The translations under genes were made by a program, and so were the position numbers. The notes under the pieces were generated by a model, which was not told where the DNA came from, searched no databases, and saw only the letters and a list, made by a program, of their open reading frames with translations. Below are positions 8,822-16,291 of a stretch of DNA of 64,000 nt, one piece after another. The stretch's first letter is position 1, and each line of letters begins with the position of its first letter. Source of the DNA: Streptomyces sp. MUM 2J (GTDB lineage Bacteria > Actinomycetota > Actinomycetes > Streptomycetales > Streptomycetaceae); contig NZ_JADWYM010000019.1 in NCBI RefSeq assembly GCF_022414535.1, positions 1 through 64,000 on the forward strand, written 5' to 3'.

Positions 8822-10740
8822 TTCGGTTCCTCTCTCCGCCGGCATCGGCGGACACGACGAAGGACGGGACGTACACGGACGGATCGGCGCTCGGCCATGG
8901 ACAGCGCATAGCGGGCGAGCAACCGGAAGCGGTGCCAGGGCGCGTACTGGACCGACCGGACGTGAGACCAGTACTCGCGCGGCCCGAACACCCGGCCCGC
9001 ACCGGGCAGCAGCACGGTGCGGGCGGCGCCCGCCACCGAACCGAGCAGGGTGTAGAGGGCGGTCAGTTCGCGGTACCGCGTCGCCATCCGGTCGTCGTAC
9101 GCGCGAAGGTCGGCGTCGGACGCGTCGGCGGACGGTGGCCGGTAGGTGTCACGCAGCCGTCGGTGCCGGTAGCTCACCCAGGCCAGCAGGTTCCCGGCCT
9201 GGAAGACGATGTCGGCCGGGCCCTGGGTGGCCTGCGGCCCGCGCGGTTCCCCGCTGTCGATCCGGGCGAGGCTGTCCCTGAGGTCGCTGCGCGTGGCGAA
9301 CAGCGAGGCCCCGGCGGCCGGGGACAGCCGTTCCAGGTCGGCATGGTGCCGACGGGCCAGACGCTGGCCGAGCAGCCGCAGTTCCGGGGTGTAGGTCATG
9401 TGCTCGACCACCCGGCCCGCGGTCTCGCTCAGCATCAGGTATTCGGCGCTGCTCCGCGGGAAGCGCCGCCGACGCAGGAGGAGCCACAGGTAGGCGGGCA
9501 GCAGACGGCCCTGCACCCACAGGGAAGCCCCGATCCGCTCGGCGCGCGCGGCGGCCAGCGGACCTCGGGCGTCGCCCGGAGCCGTACGGCGCCACATGCG
9601 GCGCAGGTCGCGCCAGCGGCCCTGCTCCCACAGCCACTCGGAACGCGCCCAGAGGCGTTCGTCGTCGGACACGGCGGCCGGCTGGAGGCCGTCGGCGAGC
9701 ATGGCACCCAGCCGCCGGTGCAGTCCCAGTTCACGGCAGAGCACGAACGTACACGCGCCGCGCAGCGGGTCGTCCGGGGCCAGCCGGCGGATCACGGACA
9801 CCGGGTGCCGGACCGGGGCGGGCTCCGGGGGTTGCGGACCGAGGTCCCAGCGGTCTCGCAGCCCCGGATACAGTCGCGCGGTATGTCCGCACAGCACCGT
9901 GACGGTCGCACCGGCCACCGCCAGCAGCCTTACCAGCCGCGGCACCGAGGCGTCGTCATGGGGCACCTGGTGCCAGGGATGGGCGGGCTCGGTGTGGTGA
10001 GCGATCCACACCACGCGCAGACCGGACAGCGTTCCCGGCCGCCACGCAGCGACGGTGGCGTCGACGTCGAAGAAGTCGCTCCCCGAATAACCGAGGACGA
10101 CCAGGAGACTCCGCTCGCGCAGCGTGCGCAGCAACTGGTCCGCGTGGGCCGGCTCCAGCCCGCCCTGGACGCGGGCGAGCGTCGCACCGAGCCCCTCGCC
10201 GTCCGGGTTGCCGGCGAAGGAGTGGTGGAAGTGCTGCACGATTCCGGTCGCCGGAGGGCCGCCCGTCAGCTCGCGGTACCGCTGCTCGATGCAGGTGTCG
10301 AAGTTGGCCGTGATGTGCCGTCCGTCGGCGACGAGATGCCGGGCGAAGAAGTCGTGCCCGGCGTTGGGCCGGGCGTCCCGTACGTCGGCCAGTACCTCAA
10401 GCGGCTCGACCGGGGTGCCGGCACATGCCCGCACCACGGCGCCCAGCACGGTCTCCAGCCGCGGATCGGCCGGCGCGGCCGTGGCCTGCCCGGGCCGGCC
10501 GAGCGGGCAGCCCGGTGGCCGCCACCAGCCGAACGCCGAGTGCAGTGCCTGGACGTCCGTCAGCAGGCCCGGCTCCAGGAAGGTGTCGAAGACCCGCCGG
10601 GTCAGGGCGGGACCGGACGGCAGGCACGACGGCGCGTCCATGGAGACTCCCGCACCGGTCAGGAAGACAGTGGCCCCCGGCCCGGAACGGCCGACGAGGT
10701 CCACGGCCGCCGTGAGCCCGTCGGCGACGGGGCCGGTCAC
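8818..10740 (-). CDS. SIR2-like domain protein (putative NAD-binding effector)
   Basis: A 640-residue protein with an N-terminal SIR2-like Rossmann domain. The markers are FLTGAGVS (26-33), RPNAGHDFFARHL (124-136), TANFDTCIE (144-152), the His-rich VQHFHHSF (168-175) and GYSGSDFFDVD (217-227). In bacterial defence proteins such as ThsA and DSR2 this domain cleaves NAD+. Here the Asn-Phe-Asp motif and a candidate catalytic His are kept, so activity is plausible. Residues 300-640 are Arg-rich and helical with no family I can name. The GTG start at 10740 overlaps the upstream stop (GTGA), which indicates coupled translation. It has no Zn-binding Cys tetrad, so it is not a classical protein deacetylase. 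Confidence 0.8.
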   Translation of the reverse strand: MTGPVADGLTAAVDLVGRSGPGATVFLTGAGVSMDAPSCLPSGPALTRRVFDTFLEPGLLTDVQALHSAFGWWRPPGCPLGRPGQATAAPADPRLETVLGAVVRACAGTPVEPLEVLADVRDARPNAGHDFFARHLVADGRHITANFDTCIEQRYRELTGGPPATGIVQHFHHSFAGNPDGEGLGATLARVQGGLEPAHADQLLRTLRERSLLVVLGYSGSDFFDVDATVAAWRPGTLSGLRVVWIAHHTEPAHPWHQVPHDDASVPRLVRLLAVAGATVTVLCGHTARLYPGLRDRWDLGPQPPEPAPVRHPVSVIRRLAPDDPLRGACTFVLCRELGLHRRLGAMLADGLQPAAVSDDERLWARSEWLWEQGRWRDLRRMWRRTAPGDARGPLAAARAERIGASLWVQGRLLPAYLWLLLRRRRFPRSSAEYLMLSETAGRVVEHMTYTPELRLLGQRLARRHHADLERLSPAAGASLFATRSDLRDSLARIDSGEPRGPQATQGPADIVFQAGNLLAWVSYRHRRLRDTYRPPSADASDADLRAYDDRMATRYRELTALYTLLGSVAGAARTVLLPGAGRVFGPREYWSHVRSVQYAPWHRFRLLARYALSMAERRSVRVRPVLRRVRRCRRREEPK

Positions 10741-11492
10741 GACTCCTCGTCCCGCAGTTCCGGGCGGGCGGCCTTCCACAGGGCGTCGTACCGCTCGATC
10801 CAGTAGTCGAGCCACCGTGGCGACTCGCGACGGGAGATGCGTAGGTGCATCCGGTCGGCGATGTTCTCGTCCTGGAAGCCGTGCAACTCGACGATCGCGT
10901 AGCCGTCCGAGCGGTGCGCATTGACGATCAGCAGGCTGAATCCCGGATTGACCGCCAGTCTGCGGAACTCGAAGTTCGGCTCCTCCCGGCCGAGTCGGCG
11001 CACGATCTCCGCCGAGTGTGCGAGCGTGGAGGCGAGGTCGACGCTGTCGTCGAGCTGCAGGGCCGCGCCGGCGACCGCCGCCGCGTCCTGCGCGAGGATC
11101 ACGCAGCGCACCGAACCGCCCCTGGCCAGAACGAGCTTGCGGATGTCCGCGTTGTTCAGCAGGACGTGCGCGGCCGTGGGCCCGTAGATGCGCAGGTCCT
11201 CCACCCCGGGCAGCAGGGACCCGAACGGCTGGAACGCCTCCCGTCCGCGCAGCACCCGGTCCAGCGCCGGACCGTCACCCGTCCCGGCCCGCCGCGATGC
11301 GAAGATGAGGAAGTTCACGCCCAGCAGCAGTGCGGCCAGTTGGTAGTGGAGAGCGACGGCGTCGGCGAGGCTCAGGGCCGCGACCGCGAGCCCGACCAGG
11401 AAGGCCGTGTACGCCTCGATGTTGCGTTGTTGTCTCACGTCCGCGACGAGCGGCGCCACCGCGCGCCGCAGCCGCCGGGGTATCTCTGCCAT
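10737..11492 (-). CDS. two-TM protein with cytosolic domain, first gene of the SIR2 operon
   Basis: A 251-residue protein. After a basic N-terminus come two membrane helices (about residues 28-44 and 50-66) and then a roughly 180-residue soluble domain. The stretch LRIYGPTAAHVLLNNADIRK ... VRCVILAQD resembles the DUF5919/phospholipase D-like fold found in some Streptomyces XRE regulators, but the match is by eye and weak. The ATG at 11492 is preceded by GGAAGG. Its stop overlaps the SIR2 start. It is divergent from the HTH gene at 11756, leaving a 263-base control region. It may sense a signal at the membrane and pass it to the SIR2 protein. Confidence 0.75.
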   Translation of the reverse strand: MAEIPRRLRRAVAPLVADVRQQRNIEAYTAFLVGLAVAALSLADAVALHYQLAALLLGVNFLIFASRRAGTGDGPALDRVLRGREAFQPFGSLLPGVEDLRIYGPTAAHVLLNNADIRKLVLARGGSVRCVILAQDAAAVAGAALQLDDSVDLASTLAHSAEIVRRLGREEPNFEFRRLAVNPGFSLLIVNAHRSDGYAIVELHGFQDENIADRMHLRISRRESPRWLDYWIERYDALWKAARPELRDEES

Positions 11493-11755
11493 GCCACCTT
11501 CCCTGTCCGGTGCGTGTACGCGTCCATCTGACGGGTCCGCGTTGGAGGTAGGAGAGCGCACGTATCGGCCACCGCGCGCGGTCGAGCGAGAACGCGTGCG
11601 ATACCGGCGAGTTGCCGCGTGGGAGGCCGTACGGCGCACCGGCCGGGTCACCATGGGAAGTCCGGCCGCGTGGCACGCCGTACCGCACGAACGCGCGCGG
11701 CCGATCGCCGTACGCCACGGGGGCGTGCGGTCCTGCCCGCCGATGGAGGAACCGC

Positions 11756-13207
11756 GTGGCACAACGTCCTTTCGACGACCCCGAGGCTGCCCGGCAGTTC
11801 ATCGCGCAGTGCCTGGCGGTCCTGCGCGGCCAGCGGCGTGAGGTCGGCGCGGCAGCCATCGGGCAGGCGCTGGGAGGGTCGGCGAGCACCGTGCGCGGAT
11901 ACCTGACGGGGAGCACCGACTCGGTTCCGGTCGGCTTCTGCGTGGAACTCGGCCGACTCGCGCAGATACCCGCCCATGATGTCCTGCGCGCGCTCGGGCT
12001 GCTGCCACCCGGCCTTCCCGAGACCCCGGCGAGTTCCGTCCCCGGTGCCCCGCTGCGTGCGGTGGAGGCGCTGCTCCACGATCCCGAGGGCGCGGAGCGT
12101 TTCGCCACCCGGGTCTTCCGGATCTCCTCCGGGTTGCGGTACCGCTGCCCGAGCCACGAGGTCGCCCACTTCACCCTGCGGTCCGGGCACACGCCCCTGC
12201 CGTACGACGAGGCCGAGCGACTGGCCCGGCTGGCCGCCGTGGAGGGGCGCCCCTTGGCGGAGGAACTGCACCGCGACCGGGAGTACTGGTCGCTGCGCCT
12301 GGAACTGAGGGCCCGCGTGGAGACGGCGCTGCGCTCCGCCGGCGAGCACAGCTGGCAGGGGGACCCCGGTACCGACCTCTGGGACCGGCTGCGCACGGAG
12401 GACGGCCGTGCGCCGCAGGTTCTCGTCCAGGATCCGGTGGCCGCCACGTCCACCGCTCCGGTCGCCGACCCGGACGGCAGCCTGCCGACCCTCCTCTTCG
12501 TGGGCGGGCGGCAACTGATCGGCACCGCCGCCGCGCTCCTCGCCCAGGCGCTCGGCCGCCAGTACGTGCTGGTGCGGTCGCTGACCGAGGTGGCGCAGGG
12601 CGGGTCGCTCGTTCCGGTACGGCGCGACCTCGTCGGAGGGCGTACCACCGCCTGGACATCGGCGGCGGCCCATATCCGGGAACAGGCCCTGGCCGGAACG
12701 CCGTGGGCGGCCGTGGTCCTGGTCAGGCCCTACGTCTTCTCCGCCGAGGACGGCCTCGACGACGCGGCTCTGGACCACTTGCGGCACACGCCGGCCCGGA
12801 TCGTCTTCTGCCGTCCATCGGCTGCGATGCTCGCCTGGTGGGCGAAGCGACAGGAGAGGACCGCAGGACGCTTCCGGTACCACCGCCCGGCCCGTCGCGC
12901 CGAGACCGCACGGGTGCTGGACGCGGTGGCCGCGGTGCTCGGGGAGCGCGCGCGGGACGACGACCTGACGGTGCGCCTTCCCGAGCCGCACAAGGAACGC
13001 GACGAAGGGACAGAGCAGGAGTTCGGAGCCGAGTTCCCGGCCGCCGTGGCCGACCTCCAGCCCAGAATCGCGTGGTGGGTGCTGCGCCGGCTCAGCGAGA
13101 CGGATCCAGGTCGGCTGCCCCGGCAACTCGTGCCCACCAGCCGGCTGGCCCAGTGGTCCGAACTGCTCGCCGCCGATCCGCGCGCCCTGCGCCCGGCGCC
13201 CCTGTGA
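11756..13207 (+). CDS. HTH protein divergent from the SIR2 operon
   Basis: A 483-residue protein. Residues 18-64 form an XRE-like helix-turn-helix (IGQALGGSASTVRGYLTGS). The middle region, residues 75-215, is helical with a well-spaced YRCPSHEVAHF motif. A C-terminal part of about 250 residues begins with LLFVGGRQLIGTAAALLAQA, which looks like an alpha/beta strand-loop-helix. I do not recognise it as a named domain. The GTG start at 11756 has GGAGGA six bases upstream; in-frame upstream starts are rejected. It is probably the regulator of the divergent SIR2 operon, or a fused sensor-effector. It lies 80 bases before the XRE-TM gene. Confidence 0.8.
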   Translation: MAQRPFDDPEAARQFIAQCLAVLRGQRREVGAAAIGQALGGSASTVRGYLTGSTDSVPVGFCVELGRLAQIPAHDVLRALGLLPPGLPETPASSVPGAPLRAVEALLHDPEGAERFATRVFRISSGLRYRCPSHEVAHFTLRSGHTPLPYDEAERLARLAAVEGRPLAEELHRDREYWSLRLELRARVETALRSAGEHSWQGDPGTDLWDRLRTEDGRAPQVLVQDPVAATSTAPVADPDGSLPTLLFVGGRQLIGTAAALLAQALGRQYVLVRSLTEVAQGGSLVPVRRDLVGGRTTAWTSAAAHIREQALAGTPWAAVVLVRPYVFSAEDGLDDAALDHLRHTPARIVFCRPSAAMLAWWAKRQERTAGRFRYHRPARRAETARVLDAVAAVLGERARDDDLTVRLPEPHKERDEGTEQEFGAEFPAAVADLQPRIAWWVLRRLSETDPGRLPRQLVPTSRLAQWSELLAADPRALRPAPL

Positions 13208-13287
13208 CCGGGGCGCGGCAACCGGTGGACACCGTCCACCGCCACCCGGACAATAACGGGCATGCCGCCTCGTTCCGGGGGGAAAAC

Positions 13288-14175
13288 ATGGCGCGGCCCG
13301 AACAACGACTCGTCCGTGACGGCACTCCGCTGCGCGAACTGGCCTTCTGGCTGCGCGACCTGCGGACCGGCACGGGCCTGACCTACGCCCAGCTGGCGGT
13401 CCGTTCCGGATACTCCGTCAGCACGCTTCAGGAGGCCGCCGCGGGTCGCAGACTGCCGACCCTGGCGGTGACCCTTGCCTTCGCACGCGCCTGCGGCGCG
13501 GATCAGGGCGCGTGGCAGTGCTTCTGGACGGAGGTGCGCAGGGCCGTGGACACCGGCGCCTCGGTGGCCCCGGTCCCGCCCTGGAGCGCCGGGACGGTGG
13601 GCCGTCCCGAACAGGGGCGGACGGGTGAGCCGGACCGGCCGGAGGGGCAGGGCCGCCCGGACGAGTCGGGGGCGCTGCGGCCGGCGGGCAAGCGCCGCCC
13701 CAAGGTCACCCGCACCGCCCGTATCGCCGCCGCTTCGGGACTGCTCCTGTTGGTGGCGGTCGGCGTTCCCGGCGGGCTCTGGCTCGCCTCGACCCCGGAC
13801 CGACCGCACCACCGGGACTTCGCCTCCGTCGTCGTCCAGAACAAGGTGGCCATCGGCCCCACCGCTCTTTTGGAGGACAAGACTCCGGCCTACCTGTCCA
13901 GCGAGACCATCTCCCACTGTGCCGCACGCGACTGCAAGCTCACGGGCACCGAGATGTGGAGCGGTGCCAAGCTGGTCGTCTTCTGCTGGACCCGTGGCGA
14001 GAAGCTCACCAACGAGGACATCACTTCCACCGGCATCACGAGGAACGAGGGCGGCGTCAGTTCCGACCTCTGGTACGGCGCCAAGTGGAAGGACGGCCGG
14101 ACCGGCTACTTTCCCGAGGTCTACCTGACCCCCGCCGGCAGGGGCGGGTCGGGCCTCGCACGCTGTTCCGGCTGA
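13288..14175 (+). CDS. XRE-type HTH membrane protein with extracellular SH3-like domain
   Basis: A 295-residue one-pass protein. An N-terminal XRE HTH (LTYAQLAVRSGYSVSTLQEA, about residues 31-50) is followed by a Pro/Gly/Arg-rich linker (95-130) and one membrane helix (about 144-165). The outer domain has four Cys (HCAARDC, FCW and the C-terminal RCSG) and an SH3b-like segment with DLWYGAKW. The layout is that of a one-component sensor: the outer domain detects a cell-wall or extracellular cue and the inner HTH binds DNA. The ATG at 13288 follows GGGGGGA. It is in line with the HTH gene 80 bases upstream and probably co-transcribed with it. Confidence 0.82.
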   Translation: MARPEQRLVRDGTPLRELAFWLRDLRTGTGLTYAQLAVRSGYSVSTLQEAAAGRRLPTLAVTLAFARACGADQGAWQCFWTEVRRAVDTGASVAPVPPWSAGTVGRPEQGRTGEPDRPEGQGRPDESGALRPAGKRRPKVTRTARIAAASGLLLLVAVGVPGGLWLASTPDRPHHRDFASVVVQNKVAIGPTALLEDKTPAYLSSETISHCAARDCKLTGTEMWSGAKLVVFCWTRGEKLTNEDITSTGITRNEGGVSSDLWYGAKWKDGRTGYFPEVYLTPAGRGGSGLARCSG

Positions 14176-14714
14176 GTCTGGAGATCAACTACCCGTCCGC
14201 TCGCGCGCTGCTCACGCAACCCAGGTGGAGCAGCGACGGGCTGTGGGCCCGGGACGGGCGGGAGGTACCGGCGGTGGCGGCGGACCGCTGTCCGCGGCCT
14301 TTGAAGTCCCGAGCGTTGCCGGGGGACGCCGCACGGCCGCCGTCCCGCCCGAGCGCGGAAAAAATCTCGGGCGTCGGCTGCAACCCTTTCCGCCGACCGT
14401 GTGTCGTAGAAGGCATCAGAACCTCTGGAGGGGGGATCCGGGGGGATCTGCGGGGGTTCTGCGCTGGAGGGGGGCGAGCCGAGGGGGCTCCGGTCGACGG
14501 ACCGGGGTCCCCTCGCGTCAGGACGGGCGCCACCGGCCCTCCGCCCTCGTCATCGGGGCGTTCCTTCGTGGTCCGGCAGGCGGGCCGCCGCGAGCCACCC
14601 GGCGGAGCCGGCCGATCACACCACCCGGGCGCCGTCGGGGGCCCGGACGATACCCCACGCCGACGGCCCCGGATCGGCCGCGGAGCGCCCCGGCCGGACG
14701 GCGGCCCGCCCACC
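14176..14714. other. intergenic region, no supported gene
   Basis: The 539 bases between convergent genes contain a loose inverted repeat (AGAACC ... GGTTCT around 14419-14461) enclosing two GGGGGGATC copies. This could act as a terminator for the XRE-TM gene. No ORF with credible codon use was seen. Confidence 0.5.
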
Positions 14715-15617
14715 TCAGAGCGCGTCCACCTCGCCCGCCGTCGGATACGACTCCTGCGCGCCGCGCTTCGTCACCGCCGCCGCCCCGACCCGGGCCGCGT
14801 ACGCCGCCGCCTCCGGCAGGTCCGCCCCCGTCGCGAGCCTGAACGCCAGCGCCGCGGTGAACGCGTCCCCCGCGCCCGTCGTGTCCACCGCCTCGACCTT
14901 GACGGACGCCACCCTGAAGACGCCCGACGCCGACGCCACCAGCGCACCCCGCGCACCCAGCGTGACCACCACCGACCGCGGGCCCTTCGCCAGCAGCAGC
15001 CGCGCCCAGTCCTCGGGCAGCTCGCTGACGCAGGCGTCACCGAGGACGACCCTCGCCTCGTGCTCGTTGACGATCAGCGGGTCGCAGGCGTCCAGCACCT
15101 CCCGCGGCAGCGGGCGCGGCGGGGACGGGTTCAGGACGAGACGGCTGCCCGGCGCCAGGCTGCGCACCACCTCCACGACCGTCTCCAGCGGGATCTCCAA
15201 CTGCGCCGACACCACGCGCGAGGCGTGGAAGAGGCTGCCCGCCGCCCGGATGTCCTCCGGGGCGAGACGGGCGTTCGCGCCCGGCGACACCACGATGCTG
15301 TTGTCGCCCGACGGGTCCACGGTGATCAGCGCCACCCCCGTCGGCGCGCCGCCGACCAGCACCCCGACGGTGTCGACACCGGCCGCCCGCAGTGAACTCA
15401 GCAGCAACCGGCCGTGGGCGTCGTCGCCGACCCGGGCCAGCAGCGCCGTGTCCGCACCGAGCCGGGCCGCCGCCACGGCCTGGTTGGCGCCCTTGCCGCC
15501 GGGGTGGACGGCCAGTTCGGAGCCGAGGACGGTCTCCCCGGCACCCGGGCGCCGCTCGACACCGATCACCAGGTCGGCGTTGGCCGACCCCACGACCAGC
15601 AGGTCGTAGTCGTACAT
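14715..15617 (-). CDS. rbsK: ribokinase (PfkB family)
   Basis: A 300-residue PfkB-family sugar kinase that phosphorylates D-ribose to ribose 5-phosphate in the cytosol. The N-terminal signature HPGGKGANQAVAAARLG (about residues 39-55) and the C-terminal DTTGAGDAFTAAL (about 246-258), with the catalytic Asp, are intact. The residue pattern VVGSANADLV at the start is typical of RbsK. The ATG at 15617 places this strand at the N-terminus, with GGGAG upstream. No ribose transporter lies beside it, so a related substrate such as a nucleoside sugar remains possible. Confidence 0.88.
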   Translation of the reverse strand: MYDYDLLVVGSANADLVIGVERRPGAGETVLGSELAVHPGGKGANQAVAAARLGADTALLARVGDDAHGRLLLSSLRAAGVDTVGVLVGGAPTGVALITVDPSGDNSIVVSPGANARLAPEDIRAAGSLFHASRVVSAQLEIPLETVVEVVRSLAPGSRLVLNPSPPRPLPREVLDACDPLIVNEHEARVVLGDACVSELPEDWARLLLAKGPRSVVVTLGARGALVASASGVFRVASVKVEAVDTTGAGDAFTAALAFRLATGADLPEAAAYAARVGAAAVTKRGAQESYPTAGEVDAL

Positions 15618-16291
15618 GACGTGACTCCCACTCCACTCGCACGGGCCGCGGCGCCCGGACCACCTGCCCGCGCCGCCCGGCCGCTCTCCGTGAGACCTCG
15701 GCCGCCGGAACCGGCCGCGCCCCGCCGCGCGGCCACCTCCACCGGCACCCTGACCAACCGCTGGACCTGCTCGACCTGCCATCTGCTCGACTTGTCCGAC
15801 CTGCTCGACCTGCTCGACCGCCCGATCCGTCCGTCGTGCCCGTCCGTCCGGCCTTCCCCGGTGGAGCGGCACGGGCGTGTCGTCCACCGCCATCCTGCCG
15901 AGCCGGCACGACCGATGCGCCACCGACGCGTTCGGCGTGCCCGCATCGACGGTGCTCGGCCGCGTGCGACCCCACGCCGGCGGCCTCGGCCCGGGCGTAC
16001 GCCCGGGCGGTTGGTGGGGGAAGGGGACCAGTATCCCGGTGCGCGGGGGTTCCCGTGCCCCTTCTCCGGAACGACCCGCCCCCGTCCGGTTCGCGTCGGT
16101 CCGCGTCCGCCGGGCGGCGCGGCGCGCGCCGGGGTCGGCGTGGCGCGCGGTGGGGTGGCGTGGCGCGCGGTGGCCGCACCGCCGGACACCGCGGGAGGGC
16201 GCCGGTGCGACCGGTGTTCCGTCAGCGCGGGCCCGGCGCTCCCGTCCCGGGCCCGCCCCCGGCTGTCGGCGGCCACCGGTACCGTCGGATC
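15618..16291. other. intergenic region with degenerate direct repeats
   Basis: The 674 bases between the divergent rbsK and helicase genes hold two imperfect direct-repeat tracts. Copies of CTGCTCGAC lie around 15771-15819, and two near-copies of GCGTGGCGCGCGGTGG lie at about 16138-16173. No coding ORF is supported. Promoters for both genes must lie here. Confidence 0.6.

Noticed and set aside
6965..14175. Prophage or integrative element hypothesis for the SIR2 island
   Set aside because: No integrase, att repeats, tRNA target or phage structural genes are visible in or next to it.
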